The notes under the pieces: model-generated
What the model was told of the DNA's origin: nothing
The model's input: the letters and a program-made list of their open reading frames with translations, nothing else
Database searches by the model: none
Part shown: piece by piece, positions 1 to 5,968 of the stretch
Numbering within the stretch: position 1 is the first letter of the stretch
How the letters are laid out: each line of letters starts with the position of its first letter
Position numbers and translations under genes: made by a program
Assembly (NCBI GenBank): GCA_947623975.1
Contig: CANQHY010000028.1
Coordinates: 1-14,541, forward strand
Length of the DNA stretch: 14,541 nucleotides
Direction of reading: 5' to 3'
Source: an uncultured Bacilli bacterium
GTDB lineage: Bacteria > Bacillota_I > Bacilli_A > RF39 > UBA660

Positions 1-90
1 GACAAAAATGTAGCAAAGCTATCTGATTATGCGAAAAGAATGGGAATAAGTAAAAAAGTAATGGAAATGGTAGGTATTTATTATGAGTAA
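1..90 (+). CDS. C-terminal fragment of a probable AbiEi-like antitoxin (5' end outside window)
   Basis: An open frame enters from the left edge and ends at TAA 88-90, giving 29 residues (DKNVAKLSDYAKRMGISKK and ten more). The pattern of a short helix, 'YAKRMGxxKKV' and a final hydrophobic strand is what I know from the C-terminus of AbiEi-family antitoxins of type IV toxin-antitoxin systems. These proteins repress their own operon and counter the AbiEii nucleotidyltransferase. The main support is context: the next start codon overlaps this stop in the string ATGAGTAA, the usual AbiEi/AbiEii coupling, and that second frame begins like AbiEii. With only 29 residues visible the family call is tentative. 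Whether the rest of the gene is intact cannot be seen. Confidence 0.4.
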   Translation, partial: DKNVAKLSDYAKRMGISKKVMEMVGIYYE

Positions 91-226
91 TTCTTCCCAA
101 GCAGTAAAAGATAAACTTAAAAATATTTCTAGAGAAAAGAATGTGGATTTTAACATTGTAATGAGATTTTATATGTATGATAGATTTGTTGAACGTTTAT
201 CAAAAAGCAAATACAAAGTTAACTAA
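83..226 (+). pseudogene. Truncated AbiEii-like toxin (N-terminal stub, 47 aa)
   Basis: ATG 83 overlaps the preceding stop by 8 nt and the frame ends at TAA 224-226. The 47 residues (MSNSSQAVKDKLKNISREKN, then a helix ending in FVERLSKSKYK) match the start of AbiEii/AbiGII-type nucleotidyltransferase toxins. Those typically open with 'xxAVKxKLKNIAKxKN...FxxERFLxRLSxSKYKDNFILKGG' and run to about 250-300 residues. Here the frame stops exactly where the ILKGG strand and the nucleotidyltransferase core should begin, and I could not find that motif in the other frames just downstream. The catalytic domain is therefore missing and the product would be inactive as a nucleotidyltransferase. I read this as a decayed toxin gene. 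A short functional peptide is possible but less likely. Confidence 0.5.
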
Positions 227-404
227 AACAAAAAAGATATTTAAAATAGAAAAAATCATTATAGTGACAAAAATGTAAATTATTTATAAGGCACCTTATA
301 TAATTATTTACAATGAATAATCATTATAATTTAGCAAATGTTGTTTCAGAAAAAGAATTTCTACCATTAATAAGAAATAGTTCTAAATTTTAATTTGGAA
401 GATT
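227..404. other. Gene-poor AT-rich stretch after the toxin remnant
   Basis: No convincing gene is seen here. A 26-codon frame (313-393, MNNHYNLANVVSEKEFLPLI and six more residues) has no clear ribosome binding site and I do not recognise it. A 16-bp near-palindrome TATAAGG-CA-CCTTATA lies at 285-300; its 2-nt centre is too small for a hairpin loop. The 12-mer GACAAAAATGTA at 266-277 repeats bases 1-12, which in such AT-rich DNA may be chance. The stretch is best read as debris of a deleted segment, probably the rest of the AbiE locus. Confidence 0.4.
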
Positions 405-435
405 AGGATTATCAAGCGAATTTGATAATCCTTTT
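405..435 (+). terminator. Hairpin with short T-tract, likely terminator upstream of the GntR operon
   Basis: There is a perfect 11-bp inverted repeat AGGATTATCAA (405-415) / TTGATAATCCT (422-432) with the 6-nt loop GCGAAT, followed by TTTT then ATATA. It sits just before the GntR promoter and would insulate that operon from transcription coming out of the AbiE remnant. The T-tract is short, so partial read-through is possible. A protein-binding palindrome is the alternative. Confidence 0.6.
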
Positions 436-442
436 ATATACA

Positions 443-471
443 TTGACATCTGTGTATAATCTGTATATAAT
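443..471 (+). promoter_or_regulatory. Consensus sigma-A promoter of the GntR-ABC operon
   Basis: TTGACA (443-448), a 17-nt spacer and TATAAT (466-471) form a perfect -35/-10 match at the optimal distance. Transcription would start near 478. The ATG at 472 therefore lies upstream of the transcript and cannot be the GntR start, which supports ATG 496. Confidence 0.85.
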
Positions 472-484
472 ATGTATATACAGA
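460..484. promoter_or_regulatory. 25-bp palindromic operator, probably the GntR autoregulation site
   Basis: TCTGTATATA (460-469) and TATATACAGA (475-484) are perfect 10-bp inverted arms around the centre ATATG. The palindrome covers the -10 box and the predicted transcription start. Binding here would block RNA polymerase. TGTATA-type half-sites are in keeping with YtrA-subfamily GntR regulators, which usually repress their own ABC-transporter operon until an antimicrobial or envelope stress is met. The ligand is unknown. Confidence 0.7.
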
Positions 485-495
485 AGAGGTGCAAT

Positions 496-870
496 ATGGA
501 AATTATTATAAGCAATTCAAATGGTATTCCAATATACGAACAAATAAAAGAACAAATAAAGGTCAAAATAGTTTCTAATGAATTAAAAGAAAACGAACCA
601 TTGCCATCTATAAGAACATTAGCGAAAGATCTACGATGTAGTGTTATAACAACTAAAAATGCTTATGAAGAATTAGTTAAAGAAGGCTATATTAAAAATG
701 TTCCATCTAAAGGTTTCTATGTTGCAAAAATAAATAAAGATGTAGCATTAGAAGAACAATTAAATAAAATAGAAGAATTTATAGATAAGGCAGTTACTAT
801 TGCAAAAATGAATAATATAAAAAAGAAGACACTAAATGAAATATTAAATATTTTATATGAGGAGGATTAA
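496..870 (+). CDS. GntR family transcriptional regulator, YtrA-type
   Basis: This 124-residue DNA-binding repressor is at the head of an ABC transporter operon. Residues about 11-75 form the GntR winged helix-turn-helix, with the family hallmarks 'PIYEQIKEQI', 'LPSIRTLAKDL', 'TTKNAYEELVKEGYI' and the wing 'SKGFYV'. The rest (about 82-122) is a short helical dimerisation tail without an effector domain, typical of the YtrA subfamily (about 120-130 aa). I chose ATG 496 because AGAGGTG lies 4 nt upstream and because an alternative ATG at 472 precedes the predicted transcription start. The ATPase gene follows after 5 nt, preceded by AGGAGGA inside the end of this gene. Regulation is probably autorepression through the palindrome at 460-484. 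The subfamily call is strong; the inducer cannot be told from sequence. Confidence 0.93.
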   Translation: MEIIISNSNGIPIYEQIKEQIKVKIVSNELKENEPLPSIRTLAKDLRCSVITTKNAYEELVKEGYIKNVPSKGFYVAKINKDVALEEQLNKIEEFIDKAVTIAKMNNIKKKTLNEILNILYEED

Positions 871-875
871 AAATA

Positions 876-1733
876 ATGGAAAATGTTTTAGAAATTAAAA
901 ACTTATGTAAAAAATATGATAATTTTGAACTAAAAAATGTAACATTTAATTTACCTAAAGGTATGATTATGGGTTTTATCGGTGAGAATGGTGCTGGTAA
1001 AACTACTACAATAAAAGCTATATTAGATATCATTAAATCATATAGTGGCGAAATAAAAATTTTTGGATTAGATAATCGTAAAAATGATACAAAAATAAAG
1101 GAAGATATTGGAGTTGTATTAGATGATATGTTCTTTCCTGAAATTATTACACCAAATGATATAAATAACGCTATGAAAGGAATTTATAAAAGTTGGGATG
1201 CCAAAATGTTCTATGATTACTTAAAAGATTTTTCATTATTACCGAATAAGCAAATTAAAACGTTTTCTAAAGGTATGAAAAAGAAATTAGAAATAGCAAC
1301 GGCATTGTCGCATCATCCTAAACTCTTAATACTAGATGAGCCAACTAGCGGACTCGATCCAGTAGCAAGAGCGGAAATAATCCAAATATTTCAAAGTTTT
1401 ATTGAAAATGATGACTGCTCTATTCTACTTTCTAGTCATATTACTACTGATTTAGAACACATTGCTGATTATATAACTTTTATAAATAACGGAGAAATCG
1501 TCTTATCAAAAACAACTAATGAATTATTAGATCAATATGCTATCGTAAAATGTACTGAAAAGGAATTTAAAGAGATTAATAAAAAAGATTATATAAAATA
1601 CAAAAAAGAAAAATACGAATATCTAGTTTTAATCGAAAACAAAAAAAAGTTCAAATCAAAATATGATGTTGCTGTAATAGATAAAATAACATTAGATGAC
1701 CTTATGGTTTTGATGATTAAGGGGGAAGAATAA
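876..1733 (+). CDS. ABC transporter ATP-binding protein (YtrB-like, ABC-2 exporter type)
   Basis: This is the 285-residue cytoplasmic ATPase of the exporter encoded with the next gene. Visible motifs are Walker A GENGAGKT (36-43), signature FSKGMKKK (130-137), Walker B LLILDEPT (150-157) with D-loop SGLD, and H-loop SSH (186-188). The Q-loop region reads 'IGVVLDD' rather than a normal Q-containing loop, a form I associate with YtrB-like ATPases. A C-terminal extension of about 70 residues (215-285), rich in Lys and Glu, is of the kind seen in ABC-2 export ATPases. ATG 876 has AGGAGGA 9 nt upstream. The stop overlaps the permease start by one base (TAATG), so the two are translationally coupled. 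The probable role is efflux or removal of an envelope-active compound under GntR control; the substrate is unknown. Confidence 0.93.
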   Translation: MENVLEIKNLCKKYDNFELKNVTFNLPKGMIMGFIGENGAGKTTTIKAILDIIKSYSGEIKIFGLDNRKNDTKIKEDIGVVLDDMFFPEIITPNDINNAMKGIYKSWDAKMFYDYLKDFSLLPNKQIKTFSKGMKKKLEIATALSHHPKLLILDEPTSGLDPVARAEIIQIFQSFIENDDCSILLSSHITTDLEHIADYITFINNGEIVLSKTTNELLDQYAIVKCTEKEFKEINKKDYIKYKKEKYEYLVLIENKKKFKSKYDVAVIDKITLDDLMVLMIKGEE

Positions 1734-2365
1734 TGATAGGATTTATGAAAAAAGATTTAGCAATGATTAAAAGTAATCTTAAATTAATAGGAATTTTAAT
1801 TGTTGTATATGCGATAATGGGTTTAATGGGAGAAATCGATATATCGTTTATCTTACCATTTATATGTGTAATGATAATGATTTCAACATTTAGTTATGAT
1901 AATTATAACAAATGGGATGCTTATTCTATTTCATTACCTAACGGAAGAAAAAATAGTGTAAAATCAAAATACATAACAACTATTTTAATGACTCTTATTG
2001 TTTCTATTATCACTATTATTTTATCTTTTATTATTTCTTATATAAATACTAAAAGTATTAACTATGAACAAATTTTAGTTTCAATGTTTGGTACAATATT
2101 TGGTACATTATTAGTTTTAACTTTTATGTACCCAGTTATTTATAAACTTGGTGTTGAAAAAGCAAGAATCGGTATATTTTTAATTGTATTTGGTATAGTA
2201 ATTATAGGTGGATTTCTTTCTCAATATATAGATATATCATTTATTACTAAAACGTTATCATTCTTAGAAGATTATTTAATAATAGTTTTAATAATAGTAA
2301 TTATTGTTATGATTTATATATCTTATAAAATATCGGAAAAAATATTTAGCAAAAAAGAATTTTAA
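1733..2365 (+). CDS. ABC-2 type permease (ABC2_membrane_5-like)
   Basis: This 210-residue integral membrane protein partners the upstream ATPase. Six hydrophobic helices are visible at about 16-33, 36-53, 81-104, 115-136, 146-163 and 181-198. The segment after helix 2, 'STFSYDNYNKWDAYSISLP' followed by GRKNSV and KSKY, is the conserved cytoplasmic coupling stretch of the small ABC-2 permease family that travels with GntR/YtrB-type ATPases. Length and topology fit that family. The start codon overlaps the ATPase stop (TAATG), with a GGGGGAAG ribosome binding site inside the ATPase gene. The operon ends with a T-rich hairpin at 2414-2440. Only one permease gene is present, so it would have to homodimerise. 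The substrate is unknown; antimicrobial peptides or envelope metabolites are a guess from relatives. Confidence 0.88.
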   Translation: MIGFMKKDLAMIKSNLKLIGILIVVYAIMGLMGEIDISFILPFICVMIMISTFSYDNYNKWDAYSISLPNGRKNSVKSKYITTILMTLIVSIITIILSFIISYINTKSINYEQILVSMFGTIFGTLLVLTFMYPVIYKLGVEKARIGIFLIVFGIVIIGGFLSQYIDISFITKTLSFLEDYLIIVLIIVIIVMIYISYKISEKIFSKKEF

Positions 2366-2413
2366 AAGATAAAAAATATAATATAAAAAGGTATAAAAAT
2401 ATTATGCTTCTGG

Positions 2414-2440
2414 AAAAAGAGTAAAAGCCCTCTTTTTTTT
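2414..2440 (+). terminator. Terminator of the GntR-ABC operon
   Basis: AAAAAGAG (2414-2421) pairs with CTCTTTTT (2430-2437) around the loop TAAAAGCC and continues into a run of eight T (2433-2440). It lies 48 nt past the permease stop. The stem is AT-rich, so it is modest in strength. Confidence 0.6.
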
Positions 2441-2647
2441 GTACTTAAGTTTTATAAAGAAAAAAGCTAACTTTTAATTAAAAATATTTTGAAAACAATA
2501 TTTCTTTTATAGTTAAATCATTTACCCCATCGTTTTTGTTTTTAATTCCTATTCAAAAATAAGAATTCACAAAAAATTAAAATAATCCAAAAAATTATAA
2601 AAGTAACTATTTTTTATTCACAATATTGAACTTTTTTTAATATTTAA
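2441..2647. other. Non-coding AT-rich spacer
   Basis: There is no supported gene on either strand and no RNA gene that I recognise. Composition is nearly all A and T with scattered homopolymers. The right end leads into the promoter of the next gene; the rest shows nothing definite. Confidence 0.5.
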
Positions 2648-2668
2648 CTATATGATATAATCATATAG
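2648..2668 (+). promoter_or_regulatory. Extended -10 promoter inside a 21-bp perfect palindrome
   Basis: TGATATAAT at 2653-2661 is an extended -10 element (TGnTATAAT). The -35 region is poor (a T run at 2633-2638; TTGAAC at 2626-2631 is too far away), as is allowed for extended -10 promoters. The whole element is framed by CTATATGAT (2648-2656) / ATCATATAG (2660-2668), an exact inverted repeat with centre ATA. This suggests a repressor site over the -10. In AT-rich DNA the chance level is raised, so the operator reading is moderate. Confidence 0.55.
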
Positions 2669-2692
2669 GAATTATTAAAAAGGAGTATTATT

Positions 2693-3259
2693 ATGAAAAA
2701 ATTAAATAACACCTTAATATTTTTAATATCTTTATTATCTTTAGGTTACGCCTTAAAAATTGATAGTCTAGAAGCGTATGATAGGTTACTACCTTGTTTA
2801 TCAATTATATTAGTCTTATTTATTCCAAAAATTATTTGTAAAATATTTAAAATTAAAATAGAATCTAAAATAGAATTTATATATATAATATTCATGTTTC
2901 TAGCACAATTTTTAGGAAGCATTGTAAATCTTTACAACTATATATGGTGGTATGACTTATTTATTCATTTTCTATCAGGAATGTTAACAGCTATATTAGC
3001 TCTAGTTGTCATGGAATGGTTTGGTTTTTCTAAAGAAAAAAATAAATGGTTTAATTTATTATTTATGAATTCTTTTACTATTATGATTTCTTCTCTATGG
3101 GAATTTATAGAATTCGGTGCCTTTGTATTTTTAAAAATGGATGTACAACATCACCTTACAACCGGTGTTTTTGATACTATGGAAGATATGCTGATTGCTT
3201 TTTTAGGGAACATTATTATCTCTATATTTTACTTAATAAAATTTAAAAGAAAAAGATAA
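2693..3259 (+). CDS. DUF2238/YjdF-like polytopic membrane protein
   Basis: This 188-residue membrane protein has about five or six hydrophobic segments (around 5-22, 31-50, 61-80, 91-109, 121-145 and 165-183). Conserved-looking polar residues sit within or beside them: WYD (86-88) with H92 and the following SG, WEFIE (136-140), and the C-terminal block 'TTGVFDTMEDM' (156-166). This Asp/His/Glu set is what I know from the DUF2238 (YjdF-like) membrane family, whose biochemical role is not established; the acidic and His residues could bind a metal or form a hydrolase-like site. ATG 2693 is preceded by AAAAGGAG with 8-nt spacing. The gene stands alone between its own promoter and the bidirectional terminator at 3332-3369. 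Family assignment is from memory of the motifs. Confidence 0.72.
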   Translation: MKKLNNTLIFLISLLSLGYALKIDSLEAYDRLLPCLSIILVLFIPKIICKIFKIKIESKIEFIYIIFMFLAQFLGSIVNLYNYIWWYDLFIHFLSGMLTAILALVVMEWFGFSKEKNKWFNLLFMNSFTIMISSLWEFIEFGAFVFLKMDVQHHLTTGVFDTMEDMLIAFLGNIIISIFYLIKFKRKR

Positions 3260-3331
3260 TAGATTATTGCCGTCATAGTAGTTACCAAGCGATAATACTA
3301 TTATTCATTAATTATTATGATTTAGTTAAAA

Positions 3332-3369
3332 AAAAGCAAAATCATGTCCAAAGACAATCATTTGCTTTT
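3332..3369. terminator. Bidirectional terminator between convergent genes
   Basis: AAAAGCAAA (3332-3340) pairs with TTTGCTTTT (3361-3369). Inside it a second helix TGTC/GACA (3345-3348 and 3353-3356) closes on CAAA. The top strand continues into ATTT; on the bottom strand the run of A at 3328-3335 gives eight T. It serves the DUF2238 gene from the left and the thioredoxin-like gene from the right. Confidence 0.8.
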
Positions 3370-3380
3370 ATTTAAATTAT

Positions 3381-4115
3381 TTATTCTGCTTTACTATTTT
3401 TCTTTTTAGTTTTGGTCCTAGTTCCTGTTGTATTTTTTTTATTCGTCTTAGTTTTTGCATTTTTTGTATTTTTGGCATTCTTAACTACTTTTTCTTCATC
3501 TTCTTCTATTTTAACTGAATCTTCTTCTTCGCTAGTAAAATCCTCTTTTTTTGATTCAGTAACATTCTTCTTTTCACCGTTTCCTCTACGTGCTAAAATC
3601 AAGAACGTTACAATTAAAGCTATTACAACAATAGAAATTACAGAAATAATTAAATTCTCTCTATCTTTAGCTGAATTTTCAAGCTTAACACCGTTTTTCA
3701 TATTTTCCAACAAGTCGGTTCTCTCTTCGTCACTCTTATTGTATTCTGCTACTATTTGAGCTTTTATTTCTTCTCCCCACGAATCTAAGAATCCTGGATA
3801 AGTTTTATCACCTATCATAATAAATGGAACACCAGTAATTTTAGTATCTAAATATTCGGCAACATCATCTAACAATTGGGAATTTTCCTTATCGTTCCAA
3901 ACCTCGTAAGTGACAAGTTCATAATATTTTCCGTATTCTTCTTCAATACTATCGAAAAAAGCTAATGCATTTGCGCAAACTGGACATGTTTCTCCACGGA
4001 ACATATAAACAGTAATTTTTGGCCTTTCAATAGTACTCTCTTCTGCCCTTACAGCAAAGGGCACTGCCAAAATAGCTACAAAAAATGCTACTAATAATAA
4101 TTTAAATTTTTTCAT
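3381..4115 (-). CDS. Membrane-anchored extracytoplasmic thioredoxin-like protein (CPVC) with charged tail
   Basis: This is a 244-residue probable disulfide oxidoreductase outside the membrane. Residues 1-24 form a signal peptide with an AVRA|EE cleavage site. The thioredoxin-fold domain follows at about 33-125, with active site CPVC (44-47), preceded by strand 'ITVYMFRGET', and the cis-Pro loop 'GVPF' (95-98). A transmembrane helix lies at about 154-175, followed by 'ARRGNG'. The last 70 residues are first acidic (EEEDSVKIEEDEE) and then rich in Lys, Thr and Asn. If the signal is cleaved, the thioredoxin domain faces outward and the tail lies in the cytoplasm. AAAGGAGGG lies 4 nt before ATG 4115. 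It is 71 nt downstream of rmuC and could be read from that operon. The reductant partner (CcdA/DsbD-type) is not in the window. The fold call is solid; the direction of redox action is unknown. Confidence 0.85.
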   Translation of the reverse strand: MKKFKLLLVAFFVAILAVPFAVRAEESTIERPKITVYMFRGETCPVCANALAFFDSIEEEYGKYYELVTYEVWNDKENSQLLDDVAEYLDTKITGVPFIMIGDKTYPGFLDSWGEEIKAQIVAEYNKSDEERTDLLENMKNGVKLENSAKDRENLIISVISIVVIALIVTFLILARRGNGEKKNVTESKKEDFTSEEEDSVKIEEDEEKVVKNAKNTKNAKTKTNKKNTTGTRTKTKKKNSKAE

Positions 4116-4186
4116 ATTACCCTCCTTTAAAATTTTACCAAAAATTTCAAACCTTTACAATAATTTATATATTTTTCATAAAAAAA

Positions 4187-5284
4187 TCACATTTCATTAT
4201 TATCGTCATAAGAATTATCTAGTTTTTCTAATTCAACGCCACTGATAATATCAAACTTTTTACTAATCTTATCACTTGTAATCTGAACGCTCTCAACTTC
4301 TTTATTGACGCTTTGAATACTTTTGGCAAGTCTATCCCAACGTTCTTTATATCGCGAAAATTCTATTCCCAACTTATTCAATTCTTCATGAATTATAGAT
4401 GTATACTTGTCCCTTTCAATATTTTTAATAATCATCTCAATTACAGTTAACGTAGACATCAAAGTTGTAGGTGATGTTATCCAAACTCGTTTCTTATAAG
4501 CATATTCTATCAAATCATTATGGTAGGCATTTAATTCAGCAAATATAGCTTCTGCTGGCAAAAACATCACAGCTTGGTCACTAGTAACATTAGGTATAAT
4601 ATATTTTTCACTTATCGCATCTATATGTTTTTTTACGTCATTTTTAAATTGTTTTTCATATCTTTCTCTTACATCAGACGGCAATTTTTTATCGACCATC
4701 ATTCTGTAATTTTCTAAAGGAAACTTAGAATCTATTGCAATTGTTCCCAAAGGTTCTGGTGCAAATAAAATCGAATCTGCAATAGTACCATTTGGTAAAG
4801 TATATTGTAATTGATATACTTTATTGTTATTTTCACCAAAAACACTGGACAAAATATGTTTTAAATTAACCTCGCCAAATATACCTCGTGATTTCTTATC
4901 AGTTAAGATACTCTGTAAAGAAACAATATCGCTCGATAAAGACTCTATTTTCTTTTGAGCTTCATCTATTTTACTTAATCGTTCTAAAACATTAGTGAAA
5001 GTTTTATTAGTTTTTTCAAAATTTTGATCCAACCTTTCATTAACCCTATCATTTATTTGATTCAACTTATCTTCTATTTTCTTGTTCAAGCATTCAAAAT
5101 CAGTGTTAATATCTTTCGTAAGGCCACTTTTAAAATCGCTTATTTCCCTATTTATATTAACCTCAAATCGCCCTAATCTCTCAGTAATATTAGCCTCGTC
5201 TATTTTTTCTTTTCTAGATTTCAAAATAGAAAATAAAGATAAAAATAACAATAATAACAATAAAATAACAATAATATATTCCAT
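4187..5284 (-). CDS. rmuC: RmuC family protein (DNA recombination/rearrangement-limiting)
   Basis: This is a 365-residue RmuC homologue; E. coli RmuC limits recombination at inverted repeats and is predicted to have a restriction-endonuclease-like core. Residues 1-22 are a membrane anchor, followed by a coiled coil (about 28-125, with heptad-like 'LNKKIEDKLNQINDRVNERL'). The conserved core starts with 'RGIFGEVNLKHIL' (about 133-145) and includes 'PNGTIADSILFAP' and 'IDSKFPLENY' (about 184-193), as expected for the family. I start at ATG 5284 because GTGGGTG lies just upstream. A GTG at 5296, overlapping the upstream stop as TAGTG, has no ribosome binding site but would add only four residues. 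The gene ends in TGA, evidence for the standard code. It is probably co-transcribed with the upstream VTT gene. Confidence 0.9.
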   Translation of the reverse strand: MEYIIVILLLLLLFLSLFSILKSRKEKIDEANITERLGRFEVNINREISDFKSGLTKDINTDFECLNKKIEDKLNQINDRVNERLDQNFEKTNKTFTNVLERLSKIDEAQKKIESLSSDIVSLQSILTDKKSRGIFGEVNLKHILSSVFGENNNKVYQLQYTLPNGTIADSILFAPEPLGTIAIDSKFPLENYRMMVDKKLPSDVRERYEKQFKNDVKKHIDAISEKYIIPNVTSDQAVMFLPAEAIFAELNAYHNDLIEYAYKKRVWITSPTTLMSTLTVIEMIIKNIERDKYTSIIHEELNKLGIEFSRYKERWDRLAKSIQSVNKEVESVQITSDKISKKFDIISGVELEKLDNSYDDNNEM

Positions 5285-5295
5285 ACTCACACCCA

Positions 5296-5868
5296 CTATA
5301 AATTAATTTTTTTAGAAACTATTTTTGATATTAAATAACTAAATCCTAACGATAATAAAACCATTAAAATCGTCTTTATGTCACCCATACTATCTATTAA
5401 ACTTTTTCCAACCATTCCCCAAAAATAGATTATCGAAATTTTAGAAATTAATAAAGCAAAGAAAAATTTTTTAAAGTTCATTCTAGTTATTCCTGCTGAA
5501 ACATTTATTAAAAAAGCTGGTGAAAAAGGAAGAGCCATTACTAGAACTAAATGTGAAAAATTTATTTGCTTTATTTTGTTTAAAACCTTATTAAAATTTT
5601 CTTTGTTTTTAGCCTTTTTCGTAATATATATATTAATCATAAACTTAGCAAAGCTATAAGAAATTGTACATCCCGTAATAGTTGCTATGTAAGATATTAA
5701 AAAGCCAAAAAAATAACCATAAGCGCTAAAATTAAAAGCAACAAAAATACCAAGCGGTAATATAGGAATAATGGATTCTAATATAACTAAAAAGAATCCT
5801 GCAATAGCACCGTTATTTTTTAAAAACTCTACCGCAAATTCTACCAACGAAGTAAAAGTTTCGTTCAT
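5296..5868 (-). CDS. VTT-domain (TVP38/TMEM64, DedA-like) membrane protein
   Basis: This 190-residue polytopic membrane protein is of the SNARE-associated/VTT superfamily. Some DedA relatives have been linked to lipid-carrier or phospholipid scrambling, but this member's substrate is unknown. Visible features are 'ESIIPILPLGIFVAFN' (31-46), the re-entrant-type segment with conserved Glu and prolines, then 'ALPFSPAFLINVSAGITRM' (112-130), the second conserved block before the last helices. Hydrophobic segments lie at about 20-50, 52-78, 107-125, 134-155 and 165-183. I chose ATG 5868 because GGTGAT lies 3 nt upstream. The in-frame ATG at 5895 lacks a ribosome binding site and overlaps a likely promoter. 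The stop at 5296 lies 11 nt before the rmuC start, so the two form an operon. Confidence 0.82.
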   Translation of the reverse strand: MNETFTSLVEFAVEFLKNNGAIAGFFLVILESIIPILPLGIFVAFNFSAYGYFFGFLISYIATITGCTISYSFAKFMINIYITKKAKNKENFNKVLNKIKQINFSHLVLVMALPFSPAFLINVSAGITRMNFKKFFFALLISKISIIYFWGMVGKSLIDSMGDIKTILMVLLSLGFSYLISKIVSKKINL

Positions 5869-5883
5869 TATATCACCATCAAT

Positions 5884-5912
5884 ATTATAGTACATTAAAT
5901 ATTGTTTTTAAA
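5884..5912 (-). promoter_or_regulatory. Possible promoter of the VTT-rmuC operon
   Basis: On the bottom strand, TTTAAA (5912-5907), a 17-nt spacer and TATAAT (5889-5884) form a plausible sigma-A promoter. The transcript would begin near 5877, right at the GGTGAT ribosome binding site of ATG 5868, so the leader would be extremely short. That tightness is the main doubt. Confidence 0.4.
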
Positions 5913-5968
5913 GAGCGTATTTTACTTTATTTTTTGGCAATAATATATTTGAATGGAGAATATGGAAT

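Noticed and set aside
1..277. 12-bp direct repeat GACAAAAATGTA (1-12 and 266-277) as a recombination or attachment site
   Set aside because: Short and AT-rich, with no integrase or element ends nearby; chance cannot be excluded.
472..495. Eight-residue N-terminal extension of the GntR protein (ATG 472)
   Set aside because: ATG 472 lies directly after the -10 box and before the predicted transcription start; ATG 496 has the ribosome binding site and the family-like N-terminus.
3275..3305. Weak inverted repeat ATAGTA/TACTAT after the DUF2238 gene
   Set aside because: Short arms, large loop and no T-tract; the adjacent 3332-3369 hairpin explains termination.
3412..3759. Open frame opposite the thioredoxin-like gene
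   Set aside because: It is a Ser/Phe-rich mirror of the Lys/Glu-rich tail of the real gene, with no ribosome binding site; similar antisense frames opposite ABC-F, rmuC and FtsX were rejected for the same reason.
4132..4160. Promoter TTGTAA-17-TAAAAT on the bottom strand before the thioredoxin-like gene
   Set aside because: The predicted transcript start (about 4125) would fall within the ribosome binding site (4120-4128), so it could not support translation of ATG 4115.
4187..4189. Possible Mycoplasma-type code with TGA as Trp, suggested by the extreme AT content
   Set aside because: rmuC and the YfhO-family gene both end at TGA at the expected family lengths, and Trp residues in conserved motifs are TGG.
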